A stretch of 21,491 bases of DNA from Peptococcaceae bacterium. GTDB lineage: Bacteria > Bacillota > Peptococcia > Peptococcales > Peptococcaceae. The notes under the pieces are model-generated. The model had not been told where the DNA came from. It did not search any database and saw nothing but the letters and a program-made list of their open reading frames with translations. Each line of letters opens with the position of its first letter. The stretch's first letter is position 1. A program made the position numbers and the translations under genes. Location of the stretch: the NCBI GenBank assembly GCA_900756555.1, contig CAAEKP010000067.1:1-21491 (forward strand), written 5' to 3'. Below are positions 1-7,014 of this stretch, one piece after another.

Positions 1-1
1 G

Positions 2-1171
2 GTATCCATGGAGAAAACGGTAGCGTTGTTTCAGCTGGGCAAGGCACCGTTGGAACAGGGTATGCAGATTGTGGCGGCACACATTGATTCACCGCGGTTG
101 GATTTGAAGCAGAATCCGTTATATGAAGAAGGCGGCATGGCTTATTGGGATACCCACTATTACGGCGGCATCAAAAAATATCAGTGGGTAACACTGCCGC
201 TGGCGATTCATGGTGTAGTGATGAAAAAAGATGGCAGCCGTGTGGAACTGAATATCGGTGAGCAGGATGATGAGCCTGTTATCGGCGTAACGGATTTGCT
301 GGTGCATTTAGCAGGAGAACAGCTGGATAAAAAAGGTGCTAAAGTAGTGGAAGGGGAGGCGCTGGATTTATTGGTGGGGAACCGTCCAGTGACTGGCGAG
401 GAAAAGGACGCTGTGAAGGCACAGATTTTGCAAATTTTAGAGCAGCAGTATAATATTGCTGAGGATGACTTTATCTCCGCAGAGATTGAGGTAGTACCAG
501 CTGGCAAAGCCAGAGATTGTGGTTTAGACCGCAGTATGGTGATGGCTTATGGCCATGATGACCGTGTGTGTGCTTACGCCGGCCTGACAGCTTTTTTACA
601 CACAGAGCAGCCGGAAAAAACCGTGTGCTGCCTGATGGTGGACAAAGAAGAAATTGGCAGTGTGGGCGCTACAGGCATGAAGTCCCGTTTCTTTGAAAAT
701 ACAGTGGCAGAACTGATGGATTTGACCGGTGCCTATACTGAGCTCAACTTGCGCCGTGCTTTGGCACGCAGCCGAATGCTTTCTACAGATGTAAGCTCTG
801 CTTTTGACCCAGCCTATGCCCATGCCTTTGATAAACGCAACTGTGCGTATCTGGGCGGCGGTATGGTGCTGAAAAAATTTACCGGCTCCCGGGGTAAATC
901 TGGCGCTAACGATGCTAACGCAGAATATATCGGTGTGCTGCGCCGTGTGATGGAAGATGCGGCCGTAACTTATCAGACTGCCGAACTGGGCAAGGTGGAC
1001 TACGGTGGAGGCGGCACTATCTCTTACATTGCCGCCCTGTACGGCATGGAAGTAATCGACTGCGGCGTACCGGTGCTGAATATGCACGCCCCTTGGGAAG
1101 TTATCAGCAAGGCGGATTTGAGGGAGGCCTGCAAAGGGTATCACGCCTTCCTCAATATGCGGACTTGCTAG
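2..1171 (+). CDS. M18 family aminopeptidase, 5' end missing
   Basis: Zinc-dependent cytosolic aminopeptidase of the aspartyl aminopeptidase family, releasing N-terminal residues from peptides. The reading frame is open to the left edge, and the first visible residues already lie inside the family's first conserved block, so the true start is outside the window. The methionine at position 8 is probably internal: family members are usually about 430-480 residues and about 389 are visible. Counting from that methionine, the metal and catalytic motifs are all present: AAHIDSPRLDLK (H25, D27), YGHDDR (H183, D184), DKEEIGS (E214, E215), LSTDVSSAFDP (D261) and a C-terminal NMHAPWE histidine near 362. 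The frame is intact to a TAG stop. It does not appear to share a transcript with the next gene, 262 bases away, which has its own promoter. Family assignment is firm; the physiological peptide substrate is unknown. Confidence 0.93.
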   Translation, partial: VSMEKTVALFQLGKAPLEQGMQIVAAHIDSPRLDLKQNPLYEEGGMAYWDTHYYGGIKKYQWVTLPLAIHGVVMKKDGSRVELNIGEQDDEPVIGVTDLLVHLAGEQLDKKGAKVVEGEALDLLVGNRPVTGEEKDAVKAQILQILEQQYNIAEDDFISAEIEVVPAGKARDCGLDRSMVMAYGHDDRVCAYAGLTAFLHTEQPEKTVCCLMVDKEEIGSVGATGMKSRFFENTVAELMDLTGAYTELNLRRALARSRMLSTDVSSAFDPAYAHAFDKRNCAYLGGGMVLKKFTGSRGKSGANDANAEYIGVLRRVMEDAAVTYQTAELGKVDYGGGGTISYIAALYGMEVIDCGVPVLNMHAPWEVISKADLREACKGYHAFLNMRTC

Positions 1172-1249
1172 CGTGTTTTTCTGCGCTGAAGGCCTTGCCA
1201 AAGCAACACGCCGTAGGCATACTTATATTGTATACATTACCGAAATAAA

Positions 1250-1278
1250 TTGACAGCTGTAAGCAGGAATAATAAACT
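1250..1278 (+). promoter_or_regulatory. Possible sigma-70 promoter overlapping a palindrome
   Basis: TTGACA (1250-1255), 17-base spacer, TAAACT (1273-1278). The -35 is perfect and the -10 matches 4 of 6. The spacer contains the left arm of the 1260-1321 inverted repeat. It could be an upstream promoter of the ANTAR gene. Not experimentally supported. Confidence 0.4.
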
Positions 1279-1321
1279 ATCTGAGACAGAATAAAATAGA
1301 TGGTTTGTCACTTCCTGCTTA
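1260..1321 (+). repeat. Two-tier intergenic stem-loop
   Basis: An outer perfect 10-base inverted repeat, TAAGCAGGAA (1260-1269) against TTCCTGCTTA (1312-1321), encloses a second stem, AAACTATCT (1274-1282) against AGATGGTTT (1298-1306, one G-U pair), with a 15-base loop. No U-run follows directly, so it does not look like an intrinsic terminator of the aminopeptidase gene. Because a promoter-like pair overlaps the left arm, an operator or a small palindromic repeat element are both possible. Confidence 0.6.
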
Positions 1322-1360
1322 TTACTGTGCAAACAGATACAAGAACTGGCGATTTAAAAG

Positions 1361-1389
1361 ATGACAGCGCGTTTTTTTTCCGATATAAT
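1361..1389 (+). promoter_or_regulatory. Promoter of the ANTAR regulator-dapL operon
   Basis: ATGACA (1361-1366), 17-base spacer containing a run of eight T, then a perfect TATAAT (1384-1389). The predicted transcript start is near 1396, about 38 bases before the start codon at 1434. Good sigma-70 match and the likeliest main promoter for the two-gene unit. Confidence 0.65.
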
Positions 1390-1433
1390 AAACAAAGAAG
1401 GCTGTTCACAATGGCGAGGATGGGGGTGCTGGA

Positions 1434-2000
1434 ATGGAATATATTTTAACAGTTTCCGGTTCGGAGCAAGAACATGAAGTGTTGCAGCGGTTACTGAAAA
1501 AAATAAAACTTTCCGGCAGTTATCAGGCTGGCACAGGTCTGGAGGCACGCAGAATGTTGAATGAAACAACCTTTCAACTGGTGATTGTCAATACACCTTT
1601 GCCTGATGAACAGGGGGAAGCGGTTGCGCGGCTGGCCTTTGCCAATGGCGCGCAAGTTATCCTGCTGGTAAAAAATGAGCAGATTGATGCTGTATGGGAG
1701 AAAATATGCAGCACGGGCGTGCATCTGATTTCCAAGCCATTGAAGCGGGCTGTATTTTTTCAAACAGTGCAGTGCATCTTATTGCAGCAAAAGCAATTGC
1801 AGCAGTTGCAGGCTGAAAAAGAACGGCTTCGTCGTCAAATTCAGGATGCAAACCTGCTGAACCGGGCAAAACTGCTCTTGATACAGGTGCTGAAATTGTC
1901 GGAACCGCAGGCGCATCACTATATTGAAAAGCAGGCCATGGATTTGCGCATCAGCAAGCGTGAAGTTGCTGAAGGTATTATCAATACCTACGAAAACTAA
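1434..2000 (+). CDS. ANTAR-domain regulator with degenerate receiver
   Basis: Predicted RNA-binding antitermination regulator of 188 residues. Residues 1-110 resemble a response-regulator receiver fold. A linker helix rich in Q, L and E (about 115-140) looks like a coiled coil. Residues about 130-186 match the ANTAR domain: the NRAKLLLIQ helix, then SEPQAHHYIEKQAMD and SKREVAEGI. ANTAR proteins bind paired hexaloop hairpins in nascent RNA and prevent termination (family knowledge). The usual phospho-acceptor aspartate is replaced: the strand reads VIVNTPLPDEQG, with N53 at that position. The N-terminal acidic pair is absent, while the conserved lysine survives (SKP, K101). Phosphorylation control is therefore unlikely (inference). 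Start ATG has GGGGGTG a few bases upstream. dapL follows after 39 bases without a terminator, so the two are probably co-transcribed. The RNA targets are unknown. Confidence 0.88.
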   Translation: MEYILTVSGSEQEHEVLQRLLKKIKLSGSYQAGTGLEARRMLNETTFQLVIVNTPLPDEQGEAVARLAFANGAQVILLVKNEQIDAVWEKICSTGVHLISKPLKRAVFFQTVQCILLQQKQLQQLQAEKERLRRQIQDANLLNRAKLLLIQVLKLSEPQAHHYIEKQAMDLRISKREVAEGIINTYEN

Positions 2001-2039
2001 TAATACAAAAGAAAAACACGATATGTGGAGGTATTTTTT

Positions 2040-3224
2040 ATGAAAATCAATGAAAATTATTTAAATTTGAAGGACAGCTATCTGTTTGCCACTGTCAACA
2101 GAAAAGCACGTGAATATCAGGCAGCAAACCCGGATAAAAAAGTAATTAAACTGGGTATTGGTGATGTTACCATTCCATTGTGCAGCGCTGTCACAGAAGC
2201 TATGCACAAAGCAGTGGACGAGATGGCTACCAAAGAAAACTTCCACGGTTATGGCCCGGAACAGGGCTATGATTTTCTGAAAGCAGCAGTGCAGAACTAC
2301 TACGGTCAGCGTAATGTAACACTGGCGCTGGATGAAATTTTCATCAGTGACGGTGCGAAAAGTGACGTAGGTAATATTCTGGATATTTTTGATAAAGATA
2401 ACGTGGTGTTGATTCCCGATCCAGTATATCCGGTTTATGTGGACACCAATGTGATGGCGGGCCGCGAAGTAAAATTCATGAATGCCAATGCGGACAATGG
2501 TTTTCTGGCTATGCCAGACCCTGCTGTGCATGCTGATATTATCTATATGTGTTCGCCAAACAATCCGACTGGTGCGGTGTACAGCAAAGAACAGCTGAAA
2601 GTATGGGTGGATTATGCCATTGCTAATGATGCAGTAATTTTATTTGACGCTGCTTATGAAGTGTTTGTAGCAGAAGAATCTCTGCCTAGAAGTATTTTTG
2701 AAGTAGAAGACACTCGTCAGTGTGCCATTGAATTCTGCTCTTTCTCCAAAACAGCAGGCTTTACCGGCACCCGTTGTGGTTATACCATCGTGCCAACAGA
2801 GCTGGTGCGCGGCGGTCAGAGTCTGAACAAGCTGTGGCTGCGTCGTCAGACCACTAAATTCAATGGGGTTCCTTATGTAGTACAGCGTGGCGCTGAAGCA
2901 GTGTTCAGCCCGGAAGGTCAGCAACAGATTCATACCGCTATTGCTTATTACAAGGAAAACGCAAAAATTATTGCAGAAGCTTTGGATGAACTGGGTATTT
3001 GGTACACAGGCGGTATCAATTCCCCATATATCTGGCTGAAATGTCCAAACGGCATGGGCTCCTGGGAATTTTTTGACTTCCTGCTGGAGCAGGCCAATGT
3101 AGTAGGCACACCAGGTGCAGGTTTTGGTGATAACGGCGAAGGGTTCTTCCGCTTGACCGCTTTTGGTGACAGAGAAAACACCAAAGAAGCAGTTGCACGT
3201 ATCAAAGCAGCATTACAGAAATAA
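2040..3224 (+). CDS. dapL: LL-diaminopimelate aminotransferase
   Basis: PLP enzyme converting tetrahydrodipicolinate directly to LL-diaminopimelate with glutamate as amino donor, the short route to lysine and meso-DAP for peptidoglycan. It has 394 residues, normal for the family. Fold-type I aminotransferase marks are all visible: SPNNPTG (172-178, N175), D203 in ILFDAAYE, the Schiff-base lysine K237 in SFSKTAGFTGTRCGY, and R371 in FFRLTAFG for the substrate carboxylate. The start at 2040 is chosen because TGGAGGT sits about 9 bases upstream; an in-frame ATG at 2025 lies before that ribosome-binding site and is rejected. It is second in a unit with the ANTAR regulator and ends at a strong terminator. 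Annotation is firm. Confidence 0.97.
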   Translation: MKINENYLNLKDSYLFATVNRKAREYQAANPDKKVIKLGIGDVTIPLCSAVTEAMHKAVDEMATKENFHGYGPEQGYDFLKAAVQNYYGQRNVTLALDEIFISDGAKSDVGNILDIFDKDNVVLIPDPVYPVYVDTNVMAGREVKFMNANADNGFLAMPDPAVHADIIYMCSPNNPTGAVYSKEQLKVWVDYAIANDAVILFDAAYEVFVAEESLPRSIFEVEDTRQCAIEFCSFSKTAGFTGTRCGYTIVPTELVRGGQSLNKLWLRRQTTKFNGVPYVVQRGAEAVFSPEGQQQIHTAIAYYKENAKIIAEALDELGIWYTGGINSPYIWLKCPNGMGSWEFFDFLLEQANVVGTPGAGFGDNGEGFFRLTAFGDRENTKEAVARIKAALQK

Positions 3225-3237
3225 AAATAAGAGCAGC

Positions 3238-3284
3238 AAAAGAGGCTGTGAAAAACGAGAAAAGCGTTTTTCACGGCCTCTTTT
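3238..3284 (+). terminator. Strong intrinsic terminator after dapL
   Basis: A 20-base-pair stem (3238-3257 against 3265-3284, one G-U pair) has a 7-base loop. The arms begin with AAAA and end with TTTT, so it could stop transcription from either direction. Confidence 0.9.
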
Positions 3285-3361
3285 ATACATTGCTGAATAT
3301 GCGAATGTGCTGTTAAATGATAGGGCGGCTTGCAAATTTGAGAAGCGTGTGCGCGTATGAC

Positions 3362-3441
3362 GTTTTTCCGGAAACTTTTTTATAAAAAACAAAAAATAAA
3401 TATTAAGATAGTTTTCCTGAAAAAGTCGTCACCTCGTCACC
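3362..3441 (+). repeat. Short palindromes and tandem octamer in a gene-free stretch
   Basis: The 3285-3590 interval holds no convincing gene apart from the promoter at its end. It contains the palindrome TTTCCGGAAA (3365-3374), an AT palindrome TTTTTTATAAAAAA just after it, a related imperfect palindrome GTTTTCCTGAAAAAG (3411-3425), and an exact tandem octamer, TCGTCACC twice (3426-3441). These lie 70-180 bases upstream of the promoter of the next operon and could be regulator sites. No known operator consensus was recognised. Confidence 0.4.
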
Positions 3442-3511
3442 ATAAACAGACTTCTTTCTGCTGCGCGGTTTTCTTATGTGTTACTTTTTCCTGTTCTCCG
3501 TGATTTTGTGA

Positions 3512-3540
3512 TTGCAATTAAGCGGAAAATTGGGCATAAT
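3512..3540 (+). promoter_or_regulatory. Promoter of the microprotein-deaminase-epimerase unit
   Basis: TTGCAA (3512-3517), 17-base spacer, CATAAT (3535-3540). The predicted start is near 3547, giving a leader of about 44 bases before the ATG at 3591. A direct repeat GTGATT (3501-3506 and 3509-3514) overlaps the -35 and could be a binding site. Confidence 0.5.
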
Positions 3541-3590
3541 AGATATAGTATATGTTTCTGTAAAAATTTTAATCAGGAGTGAATGATATT

Positions 3591-3722
3591 ATGTTGGAAT
3601 CTGTTGAATTTTTAGCTTCTTTAATTCTTTGTCTGGTTTATATTGCAGTTCCGGTAGCTGCTGTTGGTGCGGCCTGCTATTTCCTGGGCGGAAAGCAGAA
3701 AAACGAACTGCATCAGGGTTAA
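3591..3722 (+). CDS. 43-residue hydrophobic membrane microprotein
   Basis: A short open frame starts with ATG and ends with TAA, encoding 43 residues. Residues about 8-34 form one hydrophobic helix (FLASLILCLVYIAVPVAAVG is its core), followed by a polar tail, GGKQKNELHQG, so it is probably a single-pass inner-membrane peptide. An AGGAG motif at 3575-3579 lies 11 bases before the start, and a plausible promoter lies 74-50 bases upstream. Its stop is only 4 bases before the dCMP deaminase start, which suggests translational coupling. Not recognised as a known family. The evidence is coding logic (ribosome-binding site, coupling, a clean helix), not homology. Confidence 0.6.
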   Translation: MLESVEFLASLILCLVYIAVPVAAVGAACYFLGGKQKNELHQG

Positions 3723-3726
3723 GCCG

Positions 3727-4191
3727 ATGAATCTGATGCCAAACCGTCCCGATTGGGACCAATATTTTATGGAAATCACCACGGTGGTAGCTAAGCGCTC
3801 CACTTGTCTGCGCCGGCAGATTGGCGCGATTCTGGTGCGGGACAAGCATATCCTGGCCACGGGCTATAACGGTGCGCCAAAACGGTTGGCTCATTGTGCG
3901 GAAACAGGTTGTCTGCGCCAGCAGTTAGGCGTTCCTTCCGGCGAGCGGCATGAGCTTTGCCGCGCACTGCATGCGGAGCAGAACGCCATCATTCAGGCGG
4001 CTAATCTGGGCATTCCCATTGAGGGCAGCACGCTGTATTCTACTACAGCGCCATGTTCGTTGTGCGCAAAAATGCTCATCAATGCCGGGGTGGTGCGTGT
4101 GGTGTTTGATGGGGAGTACCCCGATGAACGGGCCATGGAGTTCTTTCAGCAGGCTGGTGTGGAAGTGCAGCAGCTGAAGCTGAGCAAATAA
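3727..4191 (+). CDS. comEB: dCMP deaminase family protein
   Basis: Zinc deaminase of the cytidine/deoxycytidylate family, expected to convert dCMP to dUMP and so feed dTMP synthesis. It has 154 residues, typical length. Zinc ligands are in HAEQ (H82, catalytic E84) and PCSLC (C110, C113), and the family's TGYNGAP block lies at 46-51. The start at 3727 follows a CAGGGT motif and gives MNLMPNRPDWDQYFM; an ATG at 3736 is also possible. The frame extends upstream to a TTG at 3664, inside the microprotein gene, but that lacks a ribosome-binding site. It sits between the microprotein and the epimerase gene, which follows after 22 bases. The symbol comEB is by family resemblance; there is no evidence of a competence role. 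Confidence 0.92.
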   Translation: MNLMPNRPDWDQYFMEITTVVAKRSTCLRRQIGAILVRDKHILATGYNGAPKRLAHCAETGCLRQQLGVPSGERHELCRALHAEQNAIIQAANLGIPIEGSTLYSTTAPCSLCAKMLINAGVVRVVFDGEYPDERAMEFFQQAGVEVQQLKLSK

Positions 4192-4213
4192 TAATGTTTA
4201 GGATGACAGAGCT

Positions 4214-5356
4214 ATGAAAAAAGTAATGTGCGTTTTTGGAACACGGCCGGAAGCCATTAAAATGGCGCCGGTGGTAAAAGCGATTGAAGAAAATGAAAAT
4301 CTGCAAAGTATTGTGACAGTAACTGCTCAGCATCGTGAAATGCTGGATCAGGTATTGCAGCTGTTTCAGATTAAGCCGGATTTTGATTTAAATCTGATGA
4401 AAAAAAATCAGACGCTGACTGATATTACAGCGGGTGTTTTACACGGTCTGGAGGAAATTTTGCGGCAGGAGCAGCCGGATTTGGTGCTGGTGCATGGTGA
4501 TACAACTACCACATTTGCGGCTACGCTGGCTGCGTTCTATCAGCAGATACCAGTGGGGCACGTGGAAGCGGGTCTGCGCTCCGGCAATATGTATTCTCCT
4601 TATCCGGAGGAAGCCAACCGTAAATTAACTGGTGTGATGACTACGCTGCATTTTTCGCCAACGCCGGAAGCGCGTCAGAATTTGCTGCGGGAAAATGCTA
4701 ACGACGCTAATATTTTTGTAACCGGCAATACTGTAATTGATGCACTGCTGAGCACTGTAAAATCGCAGTATCAGTTTGCTGACGCTGCCTTGCAGGAGCT
4801 GATGGACAGTCCTGCGCAAAAGGTGCTGATTACGGCTCATCGCCGTGAAAATCAGGGTGAACCGATGGCACATATTTTCCAGGCAGTGCGTCGGCTGCAC
4901 GAAACTCTGCCGGAAGTGCAGTTTATTTTCCCAATTCACAAAAATCCGAAAGTGCGGGAACTGGCTGCGCGGATTCTGGGCGATCTGGCACGGGTGCATA
5001 TCATTGAACCGCTGGATTATGAGCCGTTTGCCAATGCTATGGCGCGGGTGGATTTGATTCTGACTGACTCCGGCGGCTTGCAGGAAGAAGCCCCTGCGCT
5101 GGGCAAACCAGTGCTGGTGCTGCGTGATACTACCGAACGGCCGGAAGCAGTAACCGCCGGCACAGTGGAACTGGTGGGTACCGATGAAGATTTAATCTAC
5201 AACACGGCGCTGACTTTGCTGACCGATGCGGCTGCCTATCACAAGATGGCTAACGCGGTAAATCCATACGGCGATGGCAAAGCGTCTGGCCGTATCAGCG
5301 ATGCCATTGAGTATTACTTTGGAATCCGGGCTGAGAAGCCGGAAAATTGGATGTAA
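4214..5356 (+). CDS. wecB: UDP-N-acetylglucosamine 2-epimerase (non-hydrolysing)
   Basis: Cytosolic enzyme interconverting UDP-GlcNAc and UDP-ManNAc, the ManNAc donor for surface polysaccharides, teichoic-acid linkage units or enterobacterial-type antigens (known for the family, also named mnaA). It has 380 residues, full length. Visible motifs are GTRPEAIKM (9-17), HGDTTTTF (D96), GHVEAGLRSGN (E118), YPEEANRK (E132), ITAHRRENQG (H209) and DSGGLQEEAPALGKP (285-299), with TERPE near 307. The ribosome-binding site is weak (AGGA, about 10 bases upstream). It is the last gene of the unit and is followed by a terminator. No glycosyltransferase gene is nearby, so which polymer uses the ManNAc cannot be told. 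Confidence 0.95.
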   Translation: MKKVMCVFGTRPEAIKMAPVVKAIEENENLQSIVTVTAQHREMLDQVLQLFQIKPDFDLNLMKKNQTLTDITAGVLHGLEEILRQEQPDLVLVHGDTTTTFAATLAAFYQQIPVGHVEAGLRSGNMYSPYPEEANRKLTGVMTTLHFSPTPEARQNLLRENANDANIFVTGNTVIDALLSTVKSQYQFADAALQELMDSPAQKVLITAHRRENQGEPMAHIFQAVRRLHETLPEVQFIFPIHKNPKVRELAARILGDLARVHIIEPLDYEPFANAMARVDLILTDSGGLQEEAPALGKPVLVLRDTTERPEAVTAGTVELVGTDEDLIYNTALTLLTDAAAYHKMANAVNPYGDGKASGRISDAIEYYFGIRAEKPENWM

Positions 5357-5376
5357 ACGGTGCGATTTGCAGCGTG

Positions 5377-5424
5377 AAGGATAATCCCTGCTGTAATAAG
5401 CGGGGATTCCTTTTGCGCTTTTTT
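5377..5424 (+). terminator. Intrinsic terminator after the epimerase gene
   Basis: AATCCCTGCT (5383-5392) pairs with AGCGGGGATT (5399-5408) across a 6-base loop. It is extended by AAGG/CCTT after a 2-base bulge, and a run of six T ends at 5424. Confidence 0.85.
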
Positions 5425-5472
5425 ATTGTATTATGGTTTTTATTGCAACTATATTTTACAGCTTGCACAAAT

Positions 5473-5513
5473 TTTCTTAAGAAAGACTTACCAATAAATA
5501 ATAAATATTTATT
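5473..5513 (+). repeat. Two AT-rich palindromes upstream of the ATP synthase operon
   Basis: TTTCTTAAGAAA (5473-5484) is a perfect 12-base palindrome and AATAAATATTTATT (5500-5513) a perfect 14-base one. Both lie in the otherwise gene-free 5425-5608 interval, about 35-75 bases upstream of the putative promoter. They may be protein-binding sites or simply AT-rich promoter-upstream DNA. Confidence 0.4.
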
Positions 5514-5548
5514 GAGTTTTGGGCTGTATATGAATATTTTGTGTTGTG

Positions 5549-5577
5549 TTGCATAGAGCTATCTAGTAAAATATATA
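5549..5577 (+). promoter_or_regulatory. Putative promoter of the ATP synthase operon
   Basis: TTGCAT (5549-5554), 17-base spacer, TATATA (5572-5577). An overlapping alternative is TTGTGT (5544-5549) with TAAAAT (5567-5572), also 17 bases apart. Both are partial matches, but this AT-rich interval is the only promoter-like site between the preceding terminator and the first atp gene at 5609. Confidence 0.45.
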
Positions 5578-5608
5578 GGGTAGACAGTATGAATTGTGAG
5601 GTGCGGTT

Positions 5609-5848
5609 ATGCTCGGTAAACCTACAAATGCAGGTCAATATATTGGGCTGGCCATGAGTTTTGGAATTACTATGCTGGTCAATGTGGCGATTGCATCATG
5701 GGCGGGCCACTGGCTGGATGAAAAGCTGGGAACACCGGGTATCTTCTGGCTGATTGGTGTGCTGGGCGGCATCTATGTAGGGTTTCGTTTGTTTATTGAA
5801 CAGGTGGATCAGTTACAGCACCCGAAAGACCCAAACGAACGTGAATAA
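5609..5848 (+). CDS. AtpZ/AtpI-type ATP synthase accessory membrane protein
   Basis: Small membrane protein of 79 residues with two hydrophobic helices (about 11-29 and 44-61) and the signature GHWLDEKLGTPGIFWLIG followed by GG..VG, as in the F0F1-ATPase putative subunit family (the short AtpZ-like form). Related proteins sit at the head of atp operons and have been linked to assembly or Mg2+ handling, but their role is debated. Start ATG has a GAGGTG about 6 bases upstream. First gene of the operon and followed by a second accessory gene. The family call is good; the exact name is uncertain. Confidence 0.8.
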   Translation: MLGKPTNAGQYIGLAMSFGITMLVNVAIASWAGHWLDEKLGTPGIFWLIGVLGGIYVGFRLFIEQVDQLQHPKDPNERE

Positions 5849-5911
5849 TAAAGCAATAAGGATATAGAATGCAAGGTATAAGAAATATGAAGTAGCTAGA
5901 AAGGAAGAAAT

Positions 5912-6190
5912 ATGTTAGAATCTGTATTGTTTCCAGTAGCAATAGGATTTTTATGGGGACTGGCCGTGAGCCTGTTCAATAATTTCTGGACCTGGAAGGC
6001 GTTGAAAAATCCAAGCGGTAAGTTTGGTACACTGGTGTTTGTGTTTCGGCAGGGCATTAATCTGCTGGCGTTGGCGCTGGTGTATAAAAACGTGGCAATG
6101 TTAATTGGAACAGCCTGTGGTTTGTTGGCTGTTAAAAATTATATTTTTCTGAAGAACTTAAATACTTTATTCCGCGAACGAAAGGGGTGA
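5912..6190 (+). CDS. atpI: ATP synthase subunit I-like protein
   Basis: A 92-residue hydrophobic protein with about three membrane helices (7-27, 40-58, 60-78), short basic linkers and a basic tail (FRERKG). Its position immediately before subunit a, size and topology match ATP synthase protein I, known in other bacteria to help assemble the c-ring. The membrane-embedded FRQG arginine also recalls AtpR of N-type ATPases, an alternative that sequence reading cannot exclude. The start at 5912 follows AAAGGAAG. Its stop overlaps the ribosome-binding region of atpB, so translation is likely coupled. Confidence 0.75.
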   Translation: MLESVLFPVAIGFLWGLAVSLFNNFWTWKALKNPSGKFGTLVFVFRQGINLLALALVYKNVAMLIGTACGLLAVKNYIFLKNLNTLFRERKG

Positions 6191-6195
6191 ATCGA

Positions 6196-6918
6196 ATGTT
6201 TCTAACAAATGTTGCTTATGCCAGTGCAGAACATGGTGCGTCAGCTCCACTGTTTCACATTGGGCCATTAGAAGTAACAAGCGAAATTACTACAATGTGG
6301 GGCGTTATGCTGTTAATCGTAGTGGTATGTTTTCTGGGAACAAGAAATATGCAGCGGATTCCTTCCGGGCTGCAAAATGTTCTGGAATATGGTATTGAGA
6401 TGTATGAAAACTTCTTCTCTGATATTTTAGGGAGAAAAAGAGCTAGACGGTTTATGCCGCTTCTGGCCAGCTTCTTCATTTTGATTTTGTGTTCCAACTA
6501 CTCCGGTATGCTGCCGTTGGCCGGCACACTGCCAGGGCTGAAACCACCAACCAGTAACGTAAGTACCACAGCTGGTTTAGCAATCTGCGTGTTCTTCCTG
6601 GTATTGTATTATAATATCAAAACAAACGGTATTATTGGTTATTGCAAACACTTAGTTGGTCCAATGCCGGCAATCGCGATTCTGATGGTTCCACTGAACA
6701 TTCTGGAACAGTTTACCAGACCGTTATCTCTGGCGCTTCGTCTTTACGGGGCTATCTATGGGGAAGAAATGGTAGTAGTAAGCTTAGCTGCGTTATGTCC
6801 GCTGCTGCTGCCGCTGGCAATGCAGTTCTTAGGCATTTTATTTGGTGCTATCCAGGCTTTTGTATTTACTCTGTTAACCGCAATCTATTTAGAAGAGGCC
6901 ACAGCAGTACATCACTAA
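6196..6918 (+). CDS. atpB: ATP synthase F0 subunit a
   Basis: Membrane stator subunit forming the two ion half-channels against the c-ring; 240 residues with five to six hydrophobic segments. The essential arginine is R182 in TRPLSLALRLYGAIYGEE. In most homologues the segment after the arginine reads RLFGN; here the asparagine position is alanine (A186), an unusual change near the ion path. The C-terminal GAIQAFVFTLLTAIYLEEA block is typical. The ATG at 6196 is preferred because AAGGGG lies 8 bases upstream. An in-frame GTG at 6187, overlapping the atpI stop, would fall inside that Shine-Dalgarno. atpE follows after 96 bases that contain a small hairpin. Confidence 0.95.
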   Translation: MFLTNVAYASAEHGASAPLFHIGPLEVTSEITTMWGVMLLIVVVCFLGTRNMQRIPSGLQNVLEYGIEMYENFFSDILGRKRARRFMPLLASFFILILCSNYSGMLPLAGTLPGLKPPTSNVSTTAGLAICVFFLVLYYNIKTNGIIGYCKHLVGPMPAIAILMVPLNILEQFTRPLSLALRLYGAIYGEEMVVVSLAALCPLLLPLAMQFLGILFGAIQAFVFTLLTAIYLEEATAVHH

Positions 6919-6982
6919 GTCTTGATATATTAGGTTTAATCTTATTTCAAAGACAAGCCTTATGGCGTAACTTTGAAGATTC

Positions 6983-6997
6983 CCAATAAAGTATTGG
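6983..6997 (+). promoter_or_regulatory. Small hairpin before the atpE ribosome-binding site
   Basis: CCAATA (6983-6988), 3-base loop, TATTGG (6992-6997), immediately followed by the strong Shine-Dalgarno AAGGAGGGGG. It may shape translation or mark an RNA processing point ahead of the c-subunit gene. Confidence 0.45.
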
Positions 6998-7014
6998 AAG
7001 GAGGGGGAACTTAA

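Noticed and set aside
596..1201. 201-codon minus-strand frame
   Set aside because: It lies opposite the well-supported aminopeptidase gene and its translation shows no recognisable domain; a frame shadow.
1171..1211. Terminator after the aminopeptidase gene (GCGTGTT against AACACGC)
   Set aside because: Only 7 pairs with a 27-base loop and no T-run after the right arm.
3163..3360. 65-codon plus-strand frame
   Set aside because: It overlaps the end of dapL and its terminator, has no ribosome-binding site, and is basic low-complexity sequence.
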